Program-made: the position numbers and the translations under genes
In this document: positions 1 through 8,516 of the stretch, one piece after another
Position numbering within the stretch: position 1 is the stretch's first letter
How the letters are laid out: each line of letters opens with the position of its first letter
Notes under the pieces: generated by a model
The model's input: only the letters and a program-made list of their open reading frames with translations
Told to the model about the DNA's origin: nothing
The model's database searches: none
Virus record (IMG/VR): IMGVR_UViG_3300021961_007069
Coordinates: 1-63,106 of that record
Direction: 5' to 3' (one strand)
DNA: 63,106 bases
DNA from: a virus

Positions 1-51
1 AACGACGCAGAAGATGCACAGTTCCCACAATAATAGGACTGTACTTTATTA

Positions 52-459
52 ATGAATAATGAAAGATTGACTGAAGAAAACTTTTTGTTATATGCAGCAA
101 GACATTATGATAACCCATCATGTATAGATGTGGCGGAGTTTGAGGATGATCTTAATACACTAAAGTATATTAAGAGGCTGCTAACTAGGTACCAAGAATC
201 AGGTGAGTTGAAGGAGAGATTAATCCTCAACCACCTGAACTTGTTAAACAATTTGTTTGGCCCAGAAGCAACTGTAAAAATGTGCTTATTGAAAATGCAG
301 GGTCAGTGGCATGTCCTTAAACCGTTTTTGGTTTATCTTGGTTATATGCCAGATGTTATTTTTAATGTTGGTAATGATGATATTATAAGAAACAGCGACA
401 TACCACTAGATACTGTAGTAGTAAAGAAACTAAGAGAGTTCCATGAATCAAGTAATTGA
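52..459 (+). CDS. Conserved phage protein of unknown function (135 aa)
   Basis: The complete 135-residue ORF is acidic and mostly helical, with no signal peptide or membrane segment. The central NHLNLLNNLFGPEAT stretch resembles a hypothetical protein I associate with marine T4-like phages, but I know no function for it. The last 17 bases overlap the next gene, which suggests translational coupling. Confidence 0.75.
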   Translation: MNNERLTEENFLLYAARHYDNPSCIDVAEFEDDLNTLKYIKRLLTRYQESGELKERLILNHLNLLNNLFGPEATVKMCLLKMQGQWHVLKPFLVYLGYMPDVIFNVGNDDIIRNSDIPLDTVVVKKLREFHESSN

Positions 460-1282
460 TTTGGCAATCACATACAAGTTCTTAAAGAATCTTGTCACTC
501 CTTTTGAGAAGTGGCCAGCGTATAAGCTTGGCTTGATTGATAAAGATGGAAACATTGTTAAGCAGAGAAAGGATAGACTAAAGCAAGAAGAAAAGGATGC
601 TTTAGGATACTTTGATGTTGTAACATTAAACCTAAGAAAGCTTTTGGGTAAGTTGCCAGGTGGTAAGTCAGCTATTGCAACATATGCTGCTGCCTATCTA
701 TTGCTAAAAGAATATCCAAAGAAGAATTTAAAGGAAGGCTATGAACCTTCAGAGCAGCAAGTAGCATTAATGCTGGAAGAGGCTATAGAAGAAGTGGAGG
801 CGTTAGTAAGTCCCCACACAAAAGATAAAGCAAAAGCAGACAAAAAAAAATATAGAGAAACAAATAAAAAAGAAACACCTAACGCAAAGGGGTTTCTAAA
901 TTTTGTTAACCAAAATATTAAAAAGGTTGAAGAGGAACAAGCTGTAACAAATTCTACAGCTGGTATCGCTGGTCTAAAGCCAGATTCAATTGGCGTAAAG
1001 AAAAAGGCAATGATTAGATATAAGAAGGCTAATCAAAAGCTAGCCCCATCAAGAATGGGCAAGAGATTTGTTAACTTTGTTGCTGAAGAAGAAAAAAAAC
1101 CACGTGTGGCTAAAGGGTTGGTATATGAAACAGATGTGTATGGTGCTAAGGCATATCACGCTGGTTGCTCGGAATCTGGATGTGGTTGGCAAAGTAAGAG
1201 ATATGATAAAATTACGCAAGCACAAGCTGCTATGAAGAAGCATCACGAGAATGAACATTTTAAAGTAAACGAAGGGGAATGA
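443..1282 (+). CDS. Conserved T4-like phage protein with C-terminal zinc-finger-like motif (279 aa)
   Basis: Residues 1-115 form a helical domain (ITYKFLKNLVTPFEKW, PGGKSAIATYAAAYLLLKE) that resembles an uncharacterised, possibly structural, protein of marine T4-like phages. A charged Lys/Glu-rich linker follows. The C-terminus has C242-x4-C247 and H267/H268-x4-H272, which could bind zinc. It overlaps the upstream gene by 17 bases and is followed by a lipoprotein gene after one base. No enzyme signature is visible. Confidence 0.75.
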   Translation: MNQVIDLAITYKFLKNLVTPFEKWPAYKLGLIDKDGNIVKQRKDRLKQEEKDALGYFDVVTLNLRKLLGKLPGGKSAIATYAAAYLLLKEYPKKNLKEGYEPSEQQVALMLEEAIEEVEALVSPHTKDKAKADKKKYRETNKKETPNAKGFLNFVNQNIKKVEEEQAVTNSTAGIAGLKPDSIGVKKKAMIRYKKANQKLAPSRMGKRFVNFVAEEEKKPRVAKGLVYETDVYGAKAYHAGCSESGCGWQSKRYDKITQAQAAMKKHHENEHFKVNEGE

Positions 1283-1283
1283 T

Positions 1284-1538
1284 ATGAAAGCTGTAATGTT
1301 AGCACTTTCATTATTATTAATTGCTGGCTGTGAAGATCATTATCGTTATCCATGTCAAGATCCAGCAAATTGGAACACAGAAGAATGTCAAAGACCTCGC
1401 TGCGAGGCTGAGGGAATCTGCCCAGATCAATTAACTGGCAGAGAAGTTGACTTAACACAAGGTAAGATTGAAGCAGCTGAAGAAACAGCTCCAGCTGCTC
1501 CATGTGAACAACCAACTAGTGAAGAAACAGGAGAGTAA
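1284..1538 (+). CDS. Small phage lipoprotein (84 aa)
   Basis: The N-terminal hydrophobic segment ends in the lipobox LIAGC with Cys16, so the product should be a lipidated outer- or inner-membrane protein. The mature part is Cys-rich (four further cysteines by residue 46), then acidic and Ala/Pro-rich. The SD-like AAGGGGAATGAT precedes the ATG. The EDHYRYPCQDP start of the mature protein resembles a small lipoprotein seen in marine T4-like phages. It lies in a lysis/envelope cluster with the holin candidate and endolysin; the function is unknown. Confidence 0.8.
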   Translation: MKAVMLALSLLLIAGCEDHYRYPCQDPANWNTEECQRPRCEAEGICPDQLTGREVDLTQGKIEAAEETAPAAPCEQPTSEETGE

Positions 1539-1540
1539 TT

Positions 1541-1864
1541 ATGTTTAATGGACCAAGATATACACCTGACGAGTTGATGGCACGATTAAAGTTTATTGTT
1601 GGCCTAACATTGGCAGCAACACTAACTGGTATCGTATTTGTGGTTCTATATTCATTGATCTTTGTTGTCCAACCAATGACACAGTCACCAAATGACGCCA
1701 AGTTCTTTGAATTGATCACACCTATCGCTACATTCCTAACTGGTATCCTTTCTGGTATCATGCTGGGCAAATCGCCAGATGAGAAGAAGCCAGAAGAGCC
1801 AGCCAAGCCACAGGAAACTGTTGCTGAGCAAGTTGTTGAGGAAGTAGAAGACGAAATCGCCTGA
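1541..1864 (+). CDS. Two-TM membrane protein, holin candidate (107 aa)
   Basis: Hydrophobic segments at about residues 14-40 and 58-75 are followed by a charged, Pro/Glu-rich cytoplasmic-type tail. Length, two-helix topology and position directly before the endolysin gene (8-base gap) fit a holin. Holins are too diverse to assign from sequence alone, and another membrane protein is possible. An SD (GGAGAG) precedes the start. Confidence 0.7.
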   Translation: MFNGPRYTPDELMARLKFIVGLTLAATLTGIVFVVLYSLIFVVQPMTQSPNDAKFFELITPIATFLTGILSGIMLGKSPDEKKPEEPAKPQETVAEQVVEEVEDEIA

Positions 1865-1872
1865 GGTAAAAA

Positions 1873-3042
1873 ATGAGTATTGAGAAGTTTTGCAATAAGA
1901 TTGGAGTTGCGCCAGACCCTAAGTTTGGTGTTGAAGTTCTGAAAGCAGCAATGAAGTATTATAAGATGACGCCTGAGAGGGCAGCACACTTCTTTGCTCA
2001 GACTAACCACGAGTCTGGTGGCTTTGCTAAGTTTCAAGAGAACTTAAACTATGGTGCTAAAGGCCTTCGTGGTATCTTTGGCAAATACTTCCCAACAGAT
2101 CAGATGGCTGTTGCATATGAGAGAAAGCCAGAAAAGATTGCCAACAAAGTATATGGTGGCAGAATGGGCAACGGTCCAGAATCCTCAGGTGATGGCTGGA
2201 AATATAGAGGCCGTGGTGCTCTCCAGCTAACTGGTAAAGATAACTATAAAGCTCTTGCTACCTATCTTGGTAAGCCAGAGATTCTTTCAAATCCAGATCT
2301 AGTTGCTACAGAGTATATCTTTGAATCAGCCATCTGGTTCTTTGATAAGAATAAGCTTTGGGATATTTGTGACAAGGGTGTTAGCGATGCTACAATCCTT
2401 TCTATCACAAAGAAGATCAATGGTGGTACACATGGTCTAGATGATAGATCAACTAAGACAAAGAAGTACTATAGCCTATTAAAGGGTGTTAAGGTTGATG
2501 CAGCTCCTGCGTCAGCTAAACCAGCTGTAGCAGTTGCCAAGCCAGCTGCAGCACCAGGCGTTATTAAGCCTGGTAACTTGTCAGAACACTTCTCCCTGAA
2601 GGAACTAACAAGATCAGAAACGGCAACAAGAAAGGGTATTGATAATACACCAAACCCAACTCATATGCATAACCTAACCCTAGTATGTAAAAACATTCTA
2701 GAGCCAGTTAGAAAGCATTTTGGCAAGCCAGTGCAAATTAATTCAGCTTATAGAGGTCCAAAGCTAAATGCGGCTGTTGGTGGCTCTGCTAAGTCACAAC
2801 ACTGCAATGGTGAAGCTGTAGACTTTGAGATTGATGGTATGTCAAATCTTGATCTTGCAAAATGGGTTGCTGATAATCTAGACTTTGACCAAGTCATTCT
2901 AGAATTTTATAATCCTAAAGAAGGTCCAAATAGTGGTTGGGTCCATGCTAGCTATGCTTCCTCTGGTAAGCAAAGAAAGCAGATTTTGACTGCCGTGATG
3001 GAAAAGGGAAAGACAGTATACAAACCTGGCTTTGCTGTGTAA
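1873..3042 (+). CDS. Endolysin: GH19-type lysozyme domain fused to M15 peptidase domain
   Basis: Residues 1-205 match the GH19/chitinase-like phage lysozyme fold, with the catalytic Glu in NHESGG and the GRGALQLTG substrate-groove motif. An Ala/Pro-rich linker (about 210-235) leads to a C-terminal peptidase M15_3 domain with zinc-ligand motifs SAYRGPKLNAAVGG, SQHCNGEAVDF and GWVHASY. The enzyme should cleave both glycan strands and peptide crosslinks of peptidoglycan. There is no signal peptide, so release would need the neighbouring holin candidate. The modular 389-aa arrangement is longer than single-domain endolysins. Confidence 0.92.
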   Translation: MSIEKFCNKIGVAPDPKFGVEVLKAAMKYYKMTPERAAHFFAQTNHESGGFAKFQENLNYGAKGLRGIFGKYFPTDQMAVAYERKPEKIANKVYGGRMGNGPESSGDGWKYRGRGALQLTGKDNYKALATYLGKPEILSNPDLVATEYIFESAIWFFDKNKLWDICDKGVSDATILSITKKINGGTHGLDDRSTKTKKYYSLLKGVKVDAAPASAKPAVAVAKPAAAPGVIKPGNLSEHFSLKELTRSETATRKGIDNTPNPTHMHNLTLVCKNILEPVRKHFGKPVQINSAYRGPKLNAAVGGSAKSQHCNGEAVDFEIDGMSNLDLAKWVADNLDFDQVILEFYNPKEGPNSGWVHASYASSGKQRKQILTAVMEKGKTVYKPGFAV

Positions 3043-3045
3043 TAT

Positions 3046-3053
3046 TATAAATA
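3046..3053 (+). promoter_or_regulatory. T4-type late promoter (TATAAATA)
   Basis: An exact TATAAATA octamer lies in the gap after the endolysin gene. In T4-like phages this is recognised by gp55-RNA polymerase with gp33 and the sliding clamp, and a gp33-like gene is present at 40716. It would drive the two secreted-protein genes from 3167. Confidence 0.75.
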
Positions 3054-3166
3054 CGTTTATATAAATCAATGGAATTTTGACTGTCATTATATAACTCCTG
3101 ATTTTTTTGCCCCTAGTGTTGGGCAACAATGATTTTGCAATGCAAACTCAAAATTCAGGAGCTACA

Positions 3167-4519
3167 ATGAAGAAGTTATTTCTTGCGCTACTATTCGCGG
3201 TAGGCGCAGTCCAAGCCTACGGTCAAACTACAACAGTTTCTACGGTCAATACGACCTCCGATGTCAATACGACAACAAATTCGACTTCGACCTCCACATC
3301 GACATCGGACAATACCAACACGAATGTGAATACAAATAATAACATTCAATCTGGTACTGCAACGAACATTAATCAGAATACGAATACTTCTACTTCGACT
3401 TCTGATAATACCAACACGAATGTGAATACAAACACTTCGACTTCTACGAACACCAATACGAATGTTAACACGAATAATAACATTAACAGTGGTACAGTAA
3501 ATTACAACAATAACAATACCTCTACTAGTACTGCTACGAATAATAATAACAACAATTCTGTTGTGAACAGTACAAATACGAACACGAATGTGAATACAAA
3601 TAACAACATTCAATCTGGTACTTTGACAAATAACAACAATAATGTGAACACTACGACATCTAATAACACAAATAATAATAACAATGTGAACACAACGACA
3701 TCTAATAACACCAATAATAACAATAATGTCAATGTGAGCACATCAACCTCAACAAACACAAATAACAATAATAACAATTTGTCTGGTGAGGTGACTTATA
3801 ATAACAATAATAATAACAACACGAATATTAATTCAACAAATACTAACAATAACAACAATGTCTCTACATCTACCAACACAAATAACAATAATAATGTCTC
3901 CACTTCAACTAATACAAATGTGAACAAGAACGACAGTACTTCTGTTGCCACAAATAATAATAACAATGTAAATGTGAGCACATCAACTGCTGTAAACAAG
4001 AACGAGAATGTGAATAAGTCTGAGAGCACAAGCCAATCAAATGTAAAGACAGATAACACAAATACAAATATTAACAGAAACGAGAATATTACAAAGTCAG
4101 AAACAACAATCAAAGCACCTCCTGCTTCTGCTATTGCTCCAATGATCTCAACATATAGTCAGGATGTTTGCGTAAGCGGTGTCTCTGGAGCCGTTCAGAC
4201 TCAGGTCTTTGGTCTTTCTGCTGGTAAAGCAGTTCGCGATATGAATTGCGAAAGATTGAAGTTATCTAAGACTCTATACGACATGGGTATGAAGGTTGCT
4301 GCTGTATCAATGATGTGTCAGGATGAGCGTGTGTTCAAGGCTATGGAAATGGCTGGAACACCATGCCCTTACATGGGTAAGATTGGTAAGGAAGCAACTG
4401 AACAGTGGACAGGCAATAAAGAAGAACGTCCTGACTTCAAGAAGAAGTGGTGGAAGTTTTGGGAAAAGGGCGAGCAAGAAAAGTCAACTGATCTTCCAGA
4501 AGCATCAGAAGGCGGCTAA
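3167..4519 (+). CDS. Secreted Asn/Thr/Ser low-complexity protein with conserved C-terminal domain (450 aa)
   Basis: I chose ATG 3167 because AGGAG lies 6 bases upstream and it gives a clean signal peptide (MKKLFLALLFAVGAVQAYGQ). Residues about 21-320 are built almost only of N, T, S and V in short repeats such as NTNTNVNTNNN. The last 130 residues are ordinary sequence with four cysteines and a basic Trp-rich patch (KKKWWKFWEK). It follows a late promoter and overlaps the next secreted-protein gene by one base, suggesting a late envelope or virion role. Function unknown; the repeats could be elongated, aggregation-prone or glycosylated. Confidence 0.85.
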   Translation: MKKLFLALLFAVGAVQAYGQTTTVSTVNTTSDVNTTTNSTSTSTSTSDNTNTNVNTNNNIQSGTATNINQNTNTSTSTSDNTNTNVNTNTSTSTNTNTNVNTNNNINSGTVNYNNNNTSTSTATNNNNNNSVVNSTNTNTNVNTNNNIQSGTLTNNNNNVNTTTSNNTNNNNNVNTTTSNNTNNNNNVNVSTSTSTNTNNNNNNLSGEVTYNNNNNNNTNINSTNTNNNNNVSTSTNTNNNNNVSTSTNTNVNKNDSTSVATNNNNNVNVSTSTAVNKNENVNKSESTSQSNVKTDNTNTNINRNENITKSETTIKAPPASAIAPMISTYSQDVCVSGVSGAVQTQVFGLSAGKAVRDMNCERLKLSKTLYDMGMKVAAVSMMCQDERVFKAMEMAGTPCPYMGKIGKEATEQWTGNKEERPDFKKKWWKFWEKGEQEKSTDLPEASEGG

Positions 4520-6681
4520 TGAAGCGGCTTCTCGCTCTACTACTATTGGCGGTGGCTCCTGCCTTTGGGCAGGGTTTGCCACCCCCAATAACAACTTATG
4601 ACCCTACGGTTGAACAGACATATACTGTTACACAACCACAAACACCATTACAAAATATTAATCAATCTGGTGGTACGCCATTAACATTGTATGATGATGG
4701 TTCTACTTTCCAGCCAATTCAATTGCCATTTGATTTTTACTATTTTGGCAGTTTGTTTGATTCAGTTTATATCTCGCAAAATGGATTGATAAGTTTTACC
4801 AGCAATGCCAATGGTTGCTGCAGCGGTAATGAACTGCCATTTTTATCTAATCAATCATACTATAATTTAAACAATAGCATTTTTGCTATGTGGAGTGATC
4901 TTGCTGATTTTAACAATCCAGGCAATCCATATTATAAGTCTACAGGAAACTCTTTTGTAGTTGGTTGGTATGGTGTTGATGAATTAGGTTCACCAAATAA
5001 ATTTGATTTTGAAATTAGTTTATTTGCTGATAGTAGTTTTTCTATAAATTACGGTTCGTTTGATTATACAATGGCAACAGGTAGAACATTTACCTCTGGT
5101 TTTCAGGGTGACACTGCCACAGAATTCACTCAATTTTATTGGGGCAACAATCCATCATCTTTACAAAACACAACGTACTTTGTACAGTCATCAGAGATTG
5201 TTCCATTGCCACCAGATACACCACTAGCACCTGATTGTACTACAAATCCATACGACCCTTCTTGTGTGATTGATAGTATTGGTATTGATGATGGTGTGAT
5301 TGACTATACAGACCCAGAAGAAATTTTAGCTGCAATTGAAGAACAGGAAGCAGCTCAAGAAGAACTTGAAGAATCAATTGACGATGGAAGTGATGATGGT
5401 TCAGATGATGGATCTGAATATGTTGAGGAAGAAGAAGTCCTAGTTGCTAATGAGGAAGCCACAGAAGAACTTCTTGATGCAGACCTAGAAGAAATGCTTG
5501 CTGAAGAAACAAATGAAGAAGACATTTCACTTGTTGAAGATGCAGAAGATCTAGGAGAGCCAGCCGTCGTTGCAACCTATAGAGAATTAACTGACGAAGA
5601 AAAGGCTCAGATTCTTGCTGATGCAATTTCAAAAGATGTGCTACAAAATGCCCTTACAATTGCATCAGAAGTTGGCTCATCAAATACCAATGCTGCTGGT
5701 GGTCCTGCAGCAGAAAGTTCAACAACTACTACAACAACAACCAGATCATCTAATGACCAATCAAGTGCAGCTGAGTCAACTGAAACAGTAGCGGCTACAA
5801 GTGCCCCCACAGAACAAAAAGATGACGGTTCATCTGCTTCTGATACTGGATTAGATATTCTAGAAACTGGTAGACAATTAGGTCAACAAGCATTATCAGA
5901 AATATTAACTGCAAGTGAAGCTGCTTCTAATGATTCTTCCAGAGAAGCTGAATCAATTGCAGCATTCTCAAGTGAAGCATCGGGAACAAATCAATCTACC
6001 GATACCATTTCAGTTACTAATTTAGAAGATGTAACACAACAAGAAACAATGGTTGCTGATTCTGGCGCAGAAGTGCAAACAGATATGGGGCAACCAGTTG
6101 AGTTCACAACAAGTGAAACAACAAGCCAGATTGAACAAGAAGCCGAGATGCTTGCTGAATCATTTGTTCGTGGTCCAGTTGTTGATGCTGCAGAAACAGA
6201 CGAGGCACTTGCAATTGTAGAAGCCAGTCGTGCCACAGCAGAACAAAGCGCATTTGATGATGAATCAAGCAAAGACGCAGAAGTAACAACAGCAATGGTT
6301 GATCCAGCATTAGCAATGGCAAACACATTCAACCAAGCACCAAATGCTATGAGTCTTGAATTCCTTGGAATTATCAAGCCAATAGAAGAAAAGAGTGATG
6401 CTGAAGTTAGAGCAGAGCAGGTAGTTGCTGCTAATAAAGAGCAACAAGATGCGATTAATGCAAATTATATGGACGCTGATCAATCAGGCATTGTATCAGC
6501 AATTGCAGTAGATGCAGATGTAAGTTCATATCTAACACAAAGAATTCCAGATGTACCGTTCTATAGACCAGAAGACATCTACAAAGGTGTTATTATTAAG
6601 GACAATGCCCGTGGCGCATATTTCCTTGAAAAGGGAAATACCGACACCTATAAAAAGATGGTTGAGGAGCAGTATAAGTAA
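4519..6681 (+). CDS. Large secreted acidic protein with nidogen-like N-terminal beta domain (720 aa)
   Basis: A signal peptide (MKRLLALLLLAVAPAFGQG) precedes a beta-rich domain at about residues 30-230 (LPFDFYYFGSLFDSVYISQNG, FAMWSDLADF, FVVGWYGVDE) resembling nidogen-like adhesion domains. The remainder is very acidic and Ser/Thr/Ala/Glu-rich, including DDGSDDGSDDGSE and a Thr run, and is probably extended. It is coupled to the preceding gene through TAATG. An extracellular or virion-surface role is likely; no catalytic motif is visible. Confidence 0.8.
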   Translation: MKRLLALLLLAVAPAFGQGLPPPITTYDPTVEQTYTVTQPQTPLQNINQSGGTPLTLYDDGSTFQPIQLPFDFYYFGSLFDSVYISQNGLISFTSNANGCCSGNELPFLSNQSYYNLNNSIFAMWSDLADFNNPGNPYYKSTGNSFVVGWYGVDELGSPNKFDFEISLFADSSFSINYGSFDYTMATGRTFTSGFQGDTATEFTQFYWGNNPSSLQNTTYFVQSSEIVPLPPDTPLAPDCTTNPYDPSCVIDSIGIDDGVIDYTDPEEILAAIEEQEAAQEELEESIDDGSDDGSDDGSEYVEEEEVLVANEEATEELLDADLEEMLAEETNEEDISLVEDAEDLGEPAVVATYRELTDEEKAQILADAISKDVLQNALTIASEVGSSNTNAAGGPAAESSTTTTTTTRSSNDQSSAAESTETVAATSAPTEQKDDGSSASDTGLDILETGRQLGQQALSEILTASEAASNDSSREAESIAAFSSEASGTNQSTDTISVTNLEDVTQQETMVADSGAEVQTDMGQPVEFTTSETTSQIEQEAEMLAESFVRGPVVDAAETDEALAIVEASRATAEQSAFDDESSKDAEVTTAMVDPALAMANTFNQAPNAMSLEFLGIIKPIEEKSDAEVRAEQVVAANKEQQDAINANYMDADQSGIVSAIAVDADVSSYLTQRIPDVPFYRPEDIYKGVIIKDNARGAYFLEKGNTDTYKKMVEEQYK

Positions 6682-7124
6682 TGTTAGCAGAACTAGCAGC
6701 AGTCAATGCAGCATATGTTGTCATCAAAGAAGTGGTGAGTAACGGTAGAGAGCTTGGCGAGTGCGCCAGTCAACTAGGAAGTTTCTTTGAAGGTAAACGA
6801 AAGTTAGAAAAGAAAGTTGTTGAAACACCTGCAAATGAGCGTAGCCGACTAGAAGAATTTTTTGCATTAGAAGAAGTACGAAGAAAAGAAAGAGAACTTA
6901 AAGACTATATGCTGATTGCTGGGCGCCCTGGATTATGGGATGATTGGGTGAAGTTTCAGAAAATGCATGCGCAGATGGAATTAGCAGCAGCGCAAGCAAG
7001 ACGACGCGCTGAAATTGAGGCCGCGCAAAGGCAAGAAGAAATTACGCTGATGATCTGTATAGGAATTTTATTTGTTATGTTTGCTGGTGGATTATTTGGA
7101 TTTGTTTATCTGATAACTAGATAA
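6681..7124 (+). CDS. C-terminally anchored coiled-coil membrane protein (147 aa)
   Basis: A long charged helical region (residues 40-118, heptad-like K/E/R/A pattern) is followed by one strongly hydrophobic segment at about 122-145 (MICIGILFVMFAGGLFGFVYLI). Its start overlaps the stop of the acidic secreted protein, so the two are probably co-translated. A tail-anchored topology is inferred; the function is unknown. Confidence 0.8.
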   Translation: MLAELAAVNAAYVVIKEVVSNGRELGECASQLGSFFEGKRKLEKKVVETPANERSRLEEFFALEEVRRKERELKDYMLIAGRPGLWDDWVKFQKMHAQMELAAAQARRRAEIEAAQRQEEITLMICIGILFVMFAGGLFGFVYLITR

Positions 7125-7148
7125 AGTATAAAACAAGGAGCAATACAA

Positions 7149-7688
7149 ATGAGCGATTTAGACGAAAAGGTCGATAAGTTAGAAGCTGCTGTTGACCCAA
7201 ATACTGTAATTAGCATTGGTGGATATAGTTTCACTCCAGCAAAACTTATGATTGCTGGTGGTATCGTGTCTACAGTATTAGGTGGTCTTTATGGCGCATT
7301 TGAGTTCTATAAAGATTACATGGATATGAAGCAACAGATTCAGGAGTATGTTGCTCCAGACCTATCAGCTATTCAAGAACGTATTACTAAAATGGAAGAG
7401 CGTGTTGATAATGCTGTAGTTATGGTTGACGAAAGCGGTGATATTATTCGTGATGTTAGAGCCGACCTAAAGGGTGACATTGATAGCCTGCAAGCAGATG
7501 TAGATGCTGCTGAAAGACGCAATCGTGAGCTAGATAAAGAGGTTCGTGGATTTGTTGGTGTAACTGACCGCGATATGTCAGCTCGTTTGAGAGCAATTGA
7601 GCGTGAAACAGACCAAAAGCTAAAAGAGTTAGAAAAGAAGGTTGATGAGAAGATTCAAAAAGCTTGGGAAAACCCTCTGGCAAAGTAG
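7149..7688 (+). CDS. Membrane-anchored coiled-coil protein (179 aa)
   Basis: An SD (CAAGGAG) precedes the ATG. One hydrophobic segment at about residues 33-58 is followed by a long coiled coil (about 60-175) with regular heptads (IQERITKMEERVDNAV, LKELEKKVDEKIQKA). It is the last gene before a late promoter. It may work with the preceding coiled-coil membrane protein, but no function can be named. Confidence 0.8.
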   Translation: MSDLDEKVDKLEAAVDPNTVISIGGYSFTPAKLMIAGGIVSTVLGGLYGAFEFYKDYMDMKQQIQEYVAPDLSAIQERITKMEERVDNAVVMVDESGDIIRDVRADLKGDIDSLQADVDAAERRNRELDKEVRGFVGVTDRDMSARLRAIERETDQKLKELEKKVDEKIQKAWENPLAK

Positions 7689-7698
7689 ATATTGACTA

Positions 7699-7706
7699 TA
7701 TAAATA
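7699..7706 (+). promoter_or_regulatory. T4-type late promoter (TATAAATA)
   Basis: An exact TATAAATA lies 11 bases after the stop of the coiled-coil gene and directly abuts ATG 7707. The expected start (5-7 bases downstream) would fall inside the first codons of that ORF, so the promoter either serves the later ORFs or the small ORF starts at its second Met or belongs to a read-through transcript. Confidence 0.6.
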
Positions 7707-7877
7707 ATGATGGAAACCTTAAACATACCTCTTTGTGAAAAACGATATATCGTTGCTAATAAGGGCAAAATACTTTTAGTAACTTATAACCGTAGGTATG
7801 CTGAGCATATATCTAATTTGGTCAAGAAGAATGATTACTCAATTACGTACGAGATTAGGGTCCAAGGGCGACCATAA
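7707..7877 (+). CDS. Small protein of unknown function (56 aa)
   Basis: The ORF starts with two tandem ATG codons and encodes a basic 56-residue protein (CEKRYIVANKGKILLVTYNRR, then HISNLVKKNDYSITYEIR). Composition is protein-like with no rare-codon runs. It lacks a good SD and overlaps the following membrane ORF in another frame. Moderate support only. Confidence 0.5.
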   Translation: MMETLNIPLCEKRYIVANKGKILLVTYNRRYAEHISNLVKKNDYSITYEIRVQGRP

Positions 7878-8001
7878 ATGTTGTTGTGATAGTTGTCCAA
7901 TCGAGAACAAATCAGGTAAAGTAGAAAAGATTTTATATTATACCTTTCTGATAGTGTTGCCGGCGTTTGTTATTATTCATACCATTATAACAAGTCTATA
8001 A
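7831..8001 (+). CDS. Small Cys-rich single-TM protein
   Basis: The frame carries a CCCDSCP cluster followed by a clear membrane helix (ILYYTFLIVLPAFVIIHTIIT). ATG 7831 has AAGAAG upstream; ATG 7798 is an alternative start. It overlaps the 56-aa ORF by 47 bases, so one of the two starts may be wrong, but the TM segment and the following SD-led gene support this frame near its 3' end. Unknown function. Confidence 0.5.
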   Translation: MITQLRTRLGSKGDHKCCCDSCPIENKSGKVEKILYYTFLIVLPAFVIIHTIITSL

Positions 8002-8011
8002 GGAGACAAGT

Positions 8012-8236
8012 ATGAGTATCCTAGCAAATTTAAAGTCAATGATATCAGATGGTGTAGATGGATCAATCTCTTCAAAGAGAGTTATTACAATTATGGCAAC
8101 ATTCCTAGTAGCTTTAGCATTCGTGCTAAATCTATTCTGGGATTTAGATGTTGATGCTAACATGTATGACTCAATGATGATGATTGTCGTAGCAGGTCTT
8201 GGTACAACTGTAGCAGAAAAGTTTGCCAAGAAGTAA
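8012..8236 (+). CDS. Small two-TM phage membrane protein (74 aa)
   Basis: The start has a strong SD (AAGGAGACAAG). The protein has a short basic amphipathic N-terminus (ISSKRVITIMAT), TM1 at about residues 26-45 and TM2 at 52-68 (MMMIVVAGLGTTVAEKF). The layout resembles a small membrane protein common in marine myophages. It could be a second holin or antiholin, but that is inferred from size and topology only. Confidence 0.75.
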   Translation: MSILANLKSMISDGVDGSISSKRVITIMATFLVALAFVLNLFWDLDVDANMYDSMMMIVVAGLGTTVAEKFAKK

Positions 8237-8259
8237 TTTTTAAACAAGGAGTATATTAA

Positions 8260-8463
8260 ATGAAGAAGTTTATTGCATTGTCTGTTCTAGCACTAGCCCT
8301 AACTGCATGCGCCGCCAAGGAAGAGGCCGTTGTAGTTGAAGAAGCAGCTCCAGCCGCCGAGGCTCCAGCTGCCGAAGCAGCCCCAGCAGAAGTTGGTGGC
8401 GTGCCAGCAGATGCAGCTGCACCAGCCGAGGCTCCAGCAGCCGAAGCACCAGCAGTAGAGTAA
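8260..8463 (+). CDS. Ala/Glu/Pro-rich lipoprotein (67 aa)
   Basis: The signal peptide ends in the lipobox LTACA (Cys17). The mature protein is only Ala, Glu, Pro, Val and Gly in EAPAAEAP-type repeats, suggesting a flexible periplasmic tether. A strong SD (AAGGAG) and a terminator directly after the stop make it the last gene of its operon. Confidence 0.85.
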   Translation: MKKFIALSVLALALTACAAKEEAVVVEEAAPAAEAPAAEAAPAEVGGVPADAAAPAEAPAAEAPAVE

Positions 8464-8476
8464 TAATACTGTGAAT

Positions 8477-8506
8477 GGGGCGAGGGAATCCTCGCCCCAA
8501 CTTTTT
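8477..8506 (+). terminator. Rho-independent terminator
   Basis: GGGGCGAGG (8477-8485) and CCTCGCCCC (8490-8498) form a perfect 9-bp stem with loop GAAT, followed by AACTTTTT. It ends the lipoprotein transcript. Confidence 0.9.
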
Positions 8507-8516
8507 GAGGTGACCC

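Noticed and set aside
3200-4100. CRISPR-like array in the Asn-rich gene
   Set aside because: The repeats are degenerate codon repeats without equal-length unique spacers, and they are translated in frame.
3191-4113. Long minus-strand ORFs opposite the Asn-rich gene
   Set aside because: They are mirror frames of AAT/ACA-type repeats and consist of Val/Ile/Leu low-complexity sequence with no start signals.
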